Source: Bacteroidota bacterium | GTDB lineage: Bacteria > Bacteroidota > Ignavibacteria > UBA10030 | Assembly: GCA_025454835.1 (NCBI GenBank) | Contig: JALONQ010000009.1 | Location: 30,192 to 94,191 of the forward strand | DNA length: 64,000 nt | Direction of reading: 5' to 3' | Part shown: positions 54,389-61,014 of the stretch, one piece after another | Position numbering within the stretch: position 1 is the first letter of the stretch | Layout: the number at the start of each line of letters is the position of its first letter | Program-made: the position numbers and the translations under genes | Notes under the pieces: generated by a model | The model's database searches: none | Told to the model about the DNA's origin: nothing | What the model saw: the letters and a program-made list of their open reading frames with translations, nothing else

Positions 54389-54880
54389 TCACGGCGCAAG
54401 GTCGGTCCGGTAGAGCACCATCCCGCGCGCCTCGTAGTTCTTCAAGGCCCCCGGATGGTCCAACGAACACGTATGAACCCAGACGCGTGTGGGCCGCATG
54501 CGCCAGGCTTCTTCGAGCGCCGTTGTGAGAAGATGCGCGCCCAGCCCGCGGCCGATGAATGCGGGCATAAGCCCAAAATAGACGATCTCCACGCCCCCCT
54601 CGTCGTCGCGCTGCAGCTCGAAGTATCCAGCTGGGGATCCGTCCACGTACGCGATGAACGTACAGAGCTTCGGCGATTCTGCGTACGCCTTCCACTGCTC
54701 GTCCGTCCATGCCCGTTTATCGTTCCACGCCCAGTCCCGGCCTACGGCGAGATACAGGAACCGGTTGAACTCCCATTGACGAGCGGTGGCTTCAAGGATG
54801 CGAAGGTGGGGGTCGTCGATCCATTTGGGTCGGATCGCTTCGCGTGAACGCATCTCAAGGTACCAGGTCGTGACGGCCAT
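54389..54880 (-). CDS. GNAT-family acetyltransferase
   Basis: 163 residues from the ATG at 54880. The acetyl-CoA site is FGLMPAFIGRGLGAHLL (Q/RxxGxG/A form), followed by WVHTCSLDHPGALKNYEARGM. The N-terminal half is rich in Trp (QWEFNRFLYLAVGRDWAW). The substrate is unknown; a toxin-linked acetyltransferase is possible only because of the neighbouring HipA-like gene, whose stop is 7 bp upstream. Confidence 0.85.
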   Translation of the reverse strand: MAVTTWYLEMRSREAIRPKWIDDPHLRILEATARQWEFNRFLYLAVGRDWAWNDKRAWTDEQWKAYAESPKLCTFIAYVDGSPAGYFELQRDDEGGVEIVYFGLMPAFIGRGLGAHLLTTALEEAWRMRPTRVWVHTCSLDHPGALKNYEARGMVLYRTDLAP

Positions 54881-54887
54881 GGCCGAC

Positions 54888-55745
54888 TCAGGAGGACGTT
54901 GAGGGACCCGACCTGCGGCCAAGTCGTTGGACGGATTCTTCAAAAGCCCGTCGATTCGCGCTCGTGCGTAACTTGCGCTCTTCGGCGCTCTCGATCGCGG
55001 TCCCGGCAACGGCCGCGTGACGCCGGGCGATCGTCGCCTGGGCCTCGGCGAACAACTCCCGCAGACGGCTGACGATCCATAGTCCGTCATCGTGTGCCGG
55101 CAGCCAACTCGCAGGCACAGACTCCACGATCGACTTGAGTTCCTGGTCGTTGACCGCCGGCCATATGATCTGCGGGAGGGTCCCGGGTAAGAAGAACGGA
55201 TGCTGACGAAGTAACGGATAAAAGCGTTCCTCTTCGATCGGACGCCGGTTGATGAGCATCCGCAATTCCATCGCAGCCGCGTAGTCCCAGCACAACAGTC
55301 CCGAAGGCGTCATGACCATGTTCGGATTGCCCTCGATGCGGTCCATGTTCAGCAAGAGTAGATCGAAGGCATAGACAGATGCGCGATGCTCTGCGGGAAC
55401 GCGGTCGCGATGCCGGGGCTCGTATGGCTCGAAGTCCGTGACCTCATCGATCCCCAGGTTCAAGCCGAGGCTTCGGCGGACGAGGTCGTTCAGTTCGGGG
55501 TCGAGTCGCGGATCGGCAACGGCATCCGTCACGTGAAGGATGCGGGGTGTCGGGACGGGGATGCCGACGGTCCGGGCGAGACGCAGTGCCATCAGGTCGG
55601 CGGCATTGGCGCCGGGGCCTTCGGCGCTGCCGCTCCACTTCATCACGCATCGGTGTCCGTCTGACTCAACGAGCACAGGCCAGGATGAGCCGCCGCGGAA
55701 GGCCCGGACGATCGATCGAACGGAAAGCGGAGGTGCAGGGGTCAC
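54888..55745 (-). CDS. HipA-like kinase-fold protein
   Basis: 285 residues from a GTG at 55745 that overlaps the preceding small gene by four bases (GTGA). Kinase-like motifs: CVMKWSGSAEGPGANAADLMALRLAR (Lys and helix C), YAFDLLLLNMDRIEGNPNM (catalytic D...N) and LLCWDYAAAMEL (metal-binding Asp). This matches the HipA-like kinase group distinct from classic E. coli HipA. The basic C-terminal tail (about 230-285) is extra. It could phosphorylate a translation factor, as HipA does (inference). Confidence 0.75.
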   Translation of the reverse strand: MTPAPPLSVRSIVRAFRGGSSWPVLVESDGHRCVMKWSGSAEGPGANAADLMALRLARTVGIPVPTPRILHVTDAVADPRLDPELNDLVRRSLGLNLGIDEVTDFEPYEPRHRDRVPAEHRASVYAFDLLLLNMDRIEGNPNMVMTPSGLLCWDYAAAMELRMLINRRPIEEERFYPLLRQHPFFLPGTLPQIIWPAVNDQELKSIVESVPASWLPAHDDGLWIVSRLRELFAEAQATIARRHAAVAGTAIESAEERKLRTSANRRAFEESVQRLGRRSGPSTSS

Positions 55746-55942
55746 GAGCGCTTCCGGATTCGTGGGCGGAGAGACTTGGAAGTTCGCCGGCGGCCGATCT
55801 CGGCCTTGATGCTATCGGGCATAGGGCGGCAGGCGCATGCCGCGGCATGGGCCCGGTGCCACCGCACGCGTTGTTCGAGCGTGGCATTAGCCGGCATCCG
55901 ATGGGTTCGGTGCCAGGCGGCGTTGAGACGTTTCTGGAGCAT
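55742..55942 (-). CDS. Small Cys/His protein preceding the HipA-like kinase
   Basis: 66 residues starting MLQKRLNAAWHRTHRMPANA, then TLEQRVRWHRAHAAACACRPMP and a basic tail. The spacing of WHxxHxxxCxCR suggests a bound metal ion. It shares GTGA with the kinase start, so translation is coupled. I do not recognise a named family, but the composition is unlike a chance frame. It may be a partner or antitoxin of the kinase. Confidence 0.6.
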   Translation of the reverse strand: MLQKRLNAAWHRTHRMPANATLEQRVRWHRAHAAACACRPMPDSIKAEIGRRRTSKSLRPRIRKRS

Positions 55943-55946
55943 GATG

Positions 55947-56150
55947 TCAGGTGCGGGCTCGGGGACTCAGGAGTTGGGCCGCAAGCCAGCGATAGGGAAG
56001 CGCGCCGTGGTTGTTGCGCTGATGCCGTAGGATCACGGCGGAACGGCGCGCCCGCTTGGTTGTATCCTTCACGGCGCCCACAATATACAGCGGGGTTCGT
56101 TGGCGTCCCAGCGCAAGGGCCTTCAAGCGCGCGCGCCTCGTGATCCTGAA
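55947..56150 (-). CDS. Possible small basic protein opening the HipA-like operon
   Basis: An open frame ending 4 bp before the ATG of the Cys/His gene. It is readable from at least a TTG near 56129: LKALALGRQRTPLYIVGAV then KDTTKRARRSAVILRH and GALPYRWLAAQLLSPRART. It is about 60 residues and strongly basic, in the same direction as its neighbours. The true start is unclear and the frame continues toward a transposase relic that may have cut off its 5' end. Existence is probable, identity unknown. Confidence 0.35.
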   Translation of the reverse strand, partial: FRITRRARLKALALGRQRTPLYIVGAVKDTTKRARRSAVILRHQRNNHGALPYRWLAAQLLSPRART

Positions 56151-56221
56151 GCATAGCCTCGGCCGGCTTGACTGGCATGTCTGTACGTGCTCGTGTCGGG
56201 CGCGGGCGTTATGCGGGCGTG

Positions 56222-56345
56222 GAGATCGGGCTCGAGGCCAAGGGGATGATCGAAGACTGGAAAAGGCATTACACATGAAGCGGCCACACAGATCGCTGGG
56301 GTACCGACCCCCAGCACCTGGGTGCTTCTACCCGGAACTTGTCGC
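56222..56345 (+). pseudogene. Relic of an IS3-type transposase (OrfB C-terminus)
   Basis: Two adjacent frames together give the C-terminal end of an IS3-family transposase: GLEAKGMIEDWKRHYT in the first, then MKRPHRSLGYRPPAPG in a frame shifted by one base after a TGA at 56276. This corresponds to the conserved YNxxRPHxSLGYRPPAPE end of IS3 OrfB. No terminal repeats or other transposase parts are left. It marks past insertion-sequence activity at the left edge of the cassette array. Confidence 0.7.
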
Positions 56346-56348
56346 CAA

Positions 56349-56392
56349 CCTGCCTGCCGGACTTCGGCGAGCTCAGTCGAGCCGCAGGCGGG
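56349..56392. repeat. CCTGCCTGCC palindrome beside the transposase relic
   Basis: CCTGCCTGCC (56349-56358), an inner CGGCGAGCTCAGTCGAGCCG hairpin, then GCAGGCGGG (56384-56392). It belongs to the same palindrome class found at 43695 and in attC sites. Confidence 0.55.
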
Positions 56393-56439
56393 TGCTTGAC
56401 CCGGGACCACCGACATACACATTGGCACACCATTAGATA

Positions 56440-56668
56440 GTTGGCCCGCAGCAACATGCGATTGGAAGACTTCGCAAGACAGCACTCCGGCGGATGAGCT
56501 TTCAAGTACCGCAATGGTTGTTGCTGGCCGGATACACTCTCCTAACCACCGCTATTTTCTACAGCCGGAGGCCCAAAATGCTGCTGCGAAGTAGCATTCA
56601 AACCCTTCCCCGCGAAACGGCGAGCCTGCCTGCCCCGCCGCTCTTTGGCGGGGAGCAACTTGTTAGCC
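56440..56668 (+). repeat. Leftmost attC-like element (left end unclear)
   Basis: It ends in GTTAGCC (56662-56668), preceded by the usual GCGGGGAGCAACTT arm, and holds the conserved block CTTTCAAGTACCGCAATGG. A GCCGGAGGC... segment contains a stem with a different sequence (AATGCTGCT GCGA AGTAGCATT) from the GTATCGC GAA GCGATAC seen in other copies. No RYYYAAC partner is recognisable, so the left end may be damaged by the IS relic. Confidence 0.6.
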
Positions 56669-56699
56669 AGCGGCCCGCCGTATGAGCAAGGCCAAAGGA

Positions 56700-57983
56700 C
56701 TAACGTGTCAATACCATCTTGCCAACCTCAAGGAACTTTCCTTCAGGTTGAGAAACATCTCTGATCGTTAGATGGTAGAAGTACATGCCGCTCGGAGCAC
56801 TTGTTGTCCACATCACGTTGTGTTCTCCAACTTCTGCGACATGATCCTGGAGCAGGACCATCTGCTGCCCCAGCATGTTGAAGATCGCCAGACGAACATG
56901 GCTGCGTGCGGAAAGCTTGTAGCGTATCGTTGTGCTCGGATTGAAGGGATTGGGATAGCATCGACTGAACGGAGGACCTGTCCGGACCGCCGGTGCGTCG
57001 GTCGAGACCGCCGTTGTCAACGGATCTGCGAGCGGTCGGGACCAGATCGTGCCATTGACGGAGGCAAAGACAAGTGAGTCGCTGACGCCGAGCGAAAAGA
57101 TGTGCGCGAAGGTCAAAGGTAGTCCTTCATCGTGTCGCTGCCACGTGAGGCCGCTATCTTCGGAGACACGAACGCTTCCGTATGTGCCGACGAAGATCTT
57201 CGTACTCGTAGCGGCGATCGACCATGGATCGCCTGCCCCAGGCCCGAGTTCACACGCTCGCCAACTCTCTCCGAAGTCAAAGGACACTCTAACACCACTC
57301 GTGCCGGCCGAATAGATCTGCTGTCCCGTCAGGGCGATCGCCCGGACACCCCCTCCCGGCAAGGCTGTATCTGTTCTTGCCCACGTTGCGCCGCCATTTG
57401 TCGATCGAAACAAGCCGCCGCCGTTCGTTCCCGCAAACACGCCTGAGTTCTCTGCCGCGAGACAGACGACATTGGAGAACGTCAGGCCGACATTCGTTCC
57501 GATCCAAGAGTTGCCTTGGTCGGTGGTGCGATACACACCGTAGTACGTCCCGGCCAAGATGGCTTCTTCCGTGGCCACGAGGCCTTGGACAACGGCGAAC
57601 GAGTTTGTGTCGTAGGGGTCCTTGGGCAGTCCATTGTTGATGGCAGACCATGATGAGCCGTTGTCTGTCGAGCGGAAGCATCCTCCGCCAAAAGTCCCGG
57701 CGATGATGACGCCATCCTGATGGGCCATTGCAGGCACGTCAAGGACGGTCAACCCCGTGTTGATCTGAACCCAGGATGCACCACGGTCTGTTGAGCGAGA
57801 AACTCCACCGGCAAAACCGCTGGCGTATAGGGTTGAACCAATGTTCATCAGCGCGCGGGTATCACCCCGGGGTGCACTTAGTTGTTGCCACTGAGCGCGA
57901 ACAGGGGCGACATGGACTGCCAGCGCGATACAGGTCGCGCAGAGCAGCAGTGGATTTGCCGGGCATAGTGTGGTTCTATTCAT
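56700..57983 (-). CDS. T9SS-sorted BNR/beta-propeller protein in a cassette
   Basis: 427 residues. The start at 57983 begins a signal peptide that ends VAPVRAQ. The body repeats a sialidase/Vps10-like unit, with the Asp-box variants RSTDRGASW, RSTDNGSSW, RTTDQGNSW, RSTNGGATW and SEDSGLTW, so a propeller of about seven blades is likely. The last 85 residues are a T9SS sorting domain: YPNPFNPSTTIRYKL, then NMLGQQM and GKMVLTR. It is a predicted surface protein. It lies antisense within a cassette, its start 11 bp from the attC core. It is unusual that an integron cassette carries T9SS cargo. Confidence 0.88.
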   Translation of the reverse strand: MNRTTLCPANPLLLCATCIALAVHVAPVRAQWQQLSAPRGDTRALMNIGSTLYASGFAGGVSRSTDRGASWVQINTGLTVLDVPAMAHQDGVIIAGTFGGGCFRSTDNGSSWSAINNGLPKDPYDTNSFAVVQGLVATEEAILAGTYYGVYRTTDQGNSWIGTNVGLTFSNVVCLAAENSGVFAGTNGGGLFRSTNGGATWARTDTALPGGGVRAIALTGQQIYSAGTSGVRVSFDFGESWRACELGPGAGDPWSIAATSTKIFVGTYGSVRVSEDSGLTWQRHDEGLPLTFAHIFSLGVSDSLVFASVNGTIWSRPLADPLTTAVSTDAPAVRTGPPFSRCYPNPFNPSTTIRYKLSARSHVRLAIFNMLGQQMVLLQDHVAEVGEHNVMWTTSAPSGMYFYHLTIRDVSQPEGKFLEVGKMVLTR

Positions 57984-57993
57984 GAGACGGGCC

Positions 57994-58211
57994 ACATAAC
58001 GGCGGGGAGCCCTGCCTGCCACGTTCGAGGGTCAACCTCCGCACGTGGCAAGCTGGCAGGCAGGTAACCTGCGCCGTTGCGTTGTAGGACCCGGAGGGGC
58101 AAAACGTATCGCGAAGCGATACCAACTGCCTCCGGCAGATGAACTGTAAAATACCGTAATGGTTTTACTGACCTGCCCCGCCGCTCTTTGGCGGGGAGCG
58201 ACTTGTTGGCT
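57994..58211 (+). repeat. attC site of cassette 1
   Basis: Left core ACATAAC (57994-58000, one mismatch), right core GTTGGCT (58205-58211). It contains an inserted CCTGCCTGCC...GGCAGGCAGG palindrome (58011-58064), the nested GTATCGC GAA GCGATAC hairpin (58106-58122) and a CCCCGCC...GGCGGGG hairpin (58176-58196). Length 218 bp. Confidence 0.8.
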
Positions 58212-58218
58212 GGCACAT

Positions 58219-58854
58219 TCACCAGCCGACTTGGACGGCCCAACTTACCGACCAGAAGGATCGCGCAGCATTGATGTTGGCGTAAATGCGATGCACGTAG
58301 CCAATTGAAGGTGAAAGCATCTGGACCAATTCAAGTTGGACTGGAATACCGATACCTACACGGGCTATCCCATCACGGGTCGATGAGTTCACGCCATCAA
58401 ACACGAAATATCGAATCGGTCCATCGCGCAACACGCTTCGATTCAAACTGGCACCAATTGACGCCGACACCCGGTATTCTGTTTCCTTATTGACCAAAAG
58501 GGGTATCGGAAACAACGGAAACAGTGGTCGGGAGAGCTTGAATGCATACGATCGACCATATGTCACGGCAATTCCGGCCATGAACTCTTCAGTATCATCA
58601 GGGCCATGATATCCACCAAACGACTTCATTTCCATGACAAAGAAGAAGCAGACTCCATAGAGCTCCTGCCCGCTGGAGAAGTTGAAGTCTATGGTTCCAA
58701 TTGAAGCAAAATGGTCTTTTGACGGATTGATCCCAACTGAAAGGCCCGCATGAAGCCTATCAGGCTCGACGCCAACTTCCTGCGAAAGGGAAGTTGGGCC
58801 GATGCTCAGAAGCATCAAGATGACAGGCACAATTCTGATTGGAGCTGGTTGCAT
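58219..58854 (-). CDS. Exported protein of unknown function in cassette 2
   Basis: 211 residues. An N-terminal signal (IRIVPVILMLLSIGPTSLSQ) is followed by alternating beta strands ending in Trp (SWAVQVGW), which looks like a small outer-membrane barrel or a T9SS-independent periplasmic beta protein. No family is recognised. It lies antisense to its attC and only 11 bp from the core. It ends 14 bp from the recombination point. Confidence 0.65.
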   Translation of the reverse strand: MQPAPIRIVPVILMLLSIGPTSLSQEVGVEPDRLHAGLSVGINPSKDHFASIGTIDFNFSSGQELYGVCFFFVMEMKSFGGYHGPDDTEEFMAGIAVTYGRSYAFKLSRPLFPLFPIPLLVNKETEYRVSASIGASLNRSVLRDGPIRYFVFDGVNSSTRDGIARVGIGIPVQLELVQMLSPSIGYVHRIYANINAARSFWSVSWAVQVGW

Positions 58855-58864
58855 ATGATGTGCC

Positions 58865-59150
58865 AGCTAACGGCGGGAGCCCTGCCTGCCACGTTCAAGG
58901 GTCAACCTCCGCACGTGGCAAGCTGGCAGGCAGGTAACCTGCGCCGCCGCGTTGTAGGAGCCGGAGGCCCAAAACGTATCGCGAAGCGATACCAACTGCC
59001 TCCGGCTGATGGACTTTCAAGTACCGCAATGGTCGTTGCTGGCCTGGGCCGCTTACTCTACTTTCGTCATTATCTACGAAGCCACTGCGAAAGTGCGAGC
59101 CTGCCCGACTGCCAGCGGCAGGCGGGCGCAGGTTCAGCGACTTGTTAGGA
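58865..59150 (+). repeat. attC site of cassette 2
   Basis: Left core AGCTAAC (58865-58871), right core GTTAGGA (59144-59150), length 286 bp. Three palindromic inserts are visible: 58881-58934 (CCTGCCTGCC type), 58960-59006 (GCCGGAGGC...GCCTCCGGC with inner GTATCGC hairpin) and 59100-59126 (CCTGCCCGACTGCCAGCGGCAGG type). The outer arms CCTGCGC / GCGCAGG form the conserved second stem. Confidence 0.88.
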
Positions 59151-59173
59151 GGGCAGGCGGCGTGAGTTGGAAC

Positions 59174-59202
59174 TTGCACGTATGCTGTTAATACCGTATG
59201 TT
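59174..59202 (+). promoter_or_regulatory. Promoter of the HigBA cassette
   Basis: TTGCAC (59174-59179), 17 bp, TATGTT (59197-59202). The toxin GTG at 59208 lies at the predicted transcription start, so a leaderless mRNA is possible. CGTATGCTGT and CGTATGTTGT form a direct repeat over the promoter, a candidate HigA operator. Confidence 0.55.
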
Positions 59203-59207
59203 GTACC

Positions 59208-59498
59208 GTGATCATCAACTTCGCCGATAAAGGCACCGAAGACCTGCATAACGGTTACGACACGAAGGCGGCGCGCCGCATTCCTCAAGCGATCTGGAAA
59301 GCAGCCAGATTTAGACTCGACGCCATGGACGGTGCGAAGCAACTGCAAGACCTGAGGTTTCCTCCGGGAAACAGACTCGAGTCATTGAAAGGTGATCTGT
59401 CGGGATACCACTCAATACGGATCAACGATCAATTCCGGATCATCTTCCGCTGGGTCGAAGGCGATATCCACGACGTTGAAATTACAGATTATCACTAA
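59208..59498 (+). CDS. higB: HigB-type toxin (RelE superfamily mRNA endonuclease)
   Basis: 96 residues from a GTG. The HigB/RelE fold is clear: MIINFADKGTEDLHNGYDTK, ARFRLDAMDGAKQLQDL, LESLKGDLSGYHSIRINDQF and RIIFRWVEGDIHDVEITDYH. HigB cleaves mRNA in the ribosome. It comes before its antitoxin, as in classic higBA. The gene is on the attC sense strand within cassette 3. Confidence 0.93.
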   Translation: MIINFADKGTEDLHNGYDTKAARRIPQAIWKAARFRLDAMDGAKQLQDLRFPPGNRLESLKGDLSGYHSIRINDQFRIIFRWVEGDIHDVEITDYH

Positions 59499-59508
59499 AG
59501 AGCACATC

Positions 59509-59781
59509 ATGATTCCCAAGAACCGCCGTCCTACCCATCCGGGTGAGATCCTCCTGGAACTCTACCTGAAACCGATGGGCATGAGTCAGATGGAGCTGGC
59601 ACGCCGCATGGGTGTACCCATTCAGCGGGTGAATACGCTCATCAACGGCAAGCGGGACATGAGTCCGGAGACGGCAATTCTGCTTTCTCGCGTTCTCAAG
59701 ACGACTTCCCAGTACTGGATGAACCTGCAAATGAACTGCGACTTGTACGACGCTCAGAAGCGTCTTGGTCACGCCGCCTAG
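59509..59781 (+). CDS. higA: HigA-type antitoxin (HTH, XRE)
   Basis: 90 residues. The start at 59509 is 10 bp after the toxin stop. The helix-turn-helix is MSQMELARRMGVPIQRVNTL then INGKRDMSPETAILLSRVL, and QYWMNLQMNCDL is the usual HigA ending. It should neutralise HigB and repress the shared promoter at 59174. It ends 8 bp before the attC of its cassette. Confidence 0.93.
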   Translation: MIPKNRRPTHPGEILLELYLKPMGMSQMELARRMGVPIQRVNTLINGKRDMSPETAILLSRVLKTTSQYWMNLQMNCDLYDAQKRLGHAA

Positions 59782-59788
59782 CCTGCCC

Positions 59789-60074
59789 GCCTAACGGCGG
59801 GAGCCCTCCCTGCCACGTTCAAGGGTCCACCTCCGCACGTGGCAAGCCGGCAGGCAGGTAACCTGCGCCGCCGCGTTGTAGGAGCCGGAGGCCCAAAACG
59901 TATCGCGAAGCGATACCAACTGCCTCCGGCAGATGGACTTTCAAGTACCGCAATGGTCGTTGCTGGCCTGGGCCGCTTACTCTACTTTCGTCATTATCTA
60001 CGAAGCCACTGCGAAGGTGCGAGCCTGCCCGACTGCCAGCGGCAGGCGGACGCAGGTTCAGCGAATTGTTAGGC
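59789..60074 (+). repeat. attC site of cassette 3
   Basis: Left core GCCTAAC (59789-59795), right core GTTAGGC (60068-60074), length 286 bp. Near-identical to the attC of cassette 2 (same three palindromic inserts at 59805-59858, 59884-59930 and 60024-60049), while the cassette-specific flanking bases differ as expected for separate cassettes. Confidence 0.9.
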
Positions 60075-60098
60075 GGCGTAGATCCCCGGATGGTGCGG

Positions 60099-60127
60099 TT
60101 GACATCGACCGTTATTGAGTCTATATT
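60099..60127 (+). promoter_or_regulatory. Promoter of the Phd-ParE cassette
   Basis: TTGACA (60099-60104), 17 bp, TATATT (60122-60127): close to full consensus. It lies 31 bp after the recombination point of the preceding attC, and AAGGAG follows at the ribosome site. Confidence 0.7.
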
Positions 60128-60149
60128 GTGGTCAAGGAGAATCACCGCC

Positions 60150-60440
60150 ATGAAACTGAGCACGGCCGTCAAGCCTATTAGCTACCTGAAAGCTCACGCC
60201 TCGGAGCTCATTCGGGACATCACCACCACTCGCCAGGCGCTTGTCGTCACGCACAACGGCGAAGCGAAGGTGGTCGTTCAGGATATCCGATCGTACGAGC
60301 AAATGCAGGAAACACTCGCACTGCTCAAGATCCTGACCCGCAGCAAGCAAAACATCCGCCGCGGTAAGTCGAAGTCGATCGAAGCAGCGTTTGATAGCCT
60401 GGACAAGAGAATCGCCGCGTTCAAAAATGAAAAAGTATGA
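60150..60440 (+). CDS. Phd/YefM-type antitoxin
   Basis: 96 residues. The Phd/YefM dimer domain reads MKLSTAVKPISYLKAHASEL then QALVVTHNGEAKVVVQDIRS, followed by a helical toxin-binding tail (QETLALLKILTRSKQNIRRG). A strong AAGGAG ribosome site precedes the ATG. The end overlaps the toxin start by 14 bp, as is usual for such pairs. Confidence 0.9.
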   Translation: MKLSTAVKPISYLKAHASELIRDITTTRQALVVTHNGEAKVVVQDIRSYEQMQETLALLKILTRSKQNIRRGKSKSIEAAFDSLDKRIAAFKNEKV

Positions 60441-60753
60441 CGTAGTCCTCGACACGGACGCGGAAGATGATCTCTTCGACATCTACGCGTACGTGGCTGT
60501 CAATGACTTAACAGACAAAGCCGACAAGCTTTTCGCGTCGCTGCGTCGGACTTGTCTGAAGTTGAAGACCCTGCCTTATCGCGGCAACGTACCACCCGAA
60601 TTATTCGAGATCGGCGTGGTCGAATTCCGCGAAATCCGCTACAAACCCTTCCGAATCCTCTACTCGATTGAAGGCTCCACGGTGAACGTCCACTGTGTGC
60701 TTGACGGCCGTCGGGACATGCAAACCATCCTCCAAGAGCGACTCCTCCGCTGA
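60427..60753 (+). CDS. ParE/RelE-type toxin
   Basis: 108 residues from the ATG at 60427. RelE/ParE fold: DVVLDTDAEDDLFDIYAYVA, then LKTLPYRGNVPPELFEIG, FREIRYKPFRILYSIEG and VLDGRRDMQTILQERLLR. The Arg-rich strand and the last helix are typical. Whether it targets gyrase (ParE) or mRNA (RelE) cannot be told by reading alone. It partners with the overlapping antitoxin. Confidence 0.9.
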   Translation: MKKYDVVLDTDAEDDLFDIYAYVAVNDLTDKADKLFASLRRTCLKLKTLPYRGNVPPELFEIGVVEFREIRYKPFRILYSIEGSTVNVHCVLDGRRDMQTILQERLLR

Positions 60754-60761
60754 GTTGCGCC

Positions 60762-60965
60762 GCCTATCGGCCGGGCTAACCTGCGCCGCCGCGTTGTAGG
60801 AGCCGGAGGCCCAAAACGTATCGCGAAGCGATACCAACTGCCTCCGGCAGATGAACTTTCAAGTACCGCAATGGCTGTTGCTAGCCTGAACACCTTCCTC
60901 TACTTCCGCCCGTATCCACAAAAACCCTTCGAAGCGGCGAGCGCAGGTTGAGCGACTTGTTAGGC
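60762..60965 (+). repeat. attC site of cassette 4 (mutated left core)
   Basis: Left core GCCTATC (60762-60768), where A at the sixth position has become T, and right core GTTAGGC (60959-60965), length 204 bp. It has the GCCGGAGGC nested insert (60802-60848) but no CCTGCC palindromes. The altered left core could make this cassette hard to excise. Confidence 0.8.
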
Positions 60966-61014
60966 GGCGGCATTCAGGAAATGAAGCACTGTCCCGAAGG
61001 GGGTGCGATATGAT

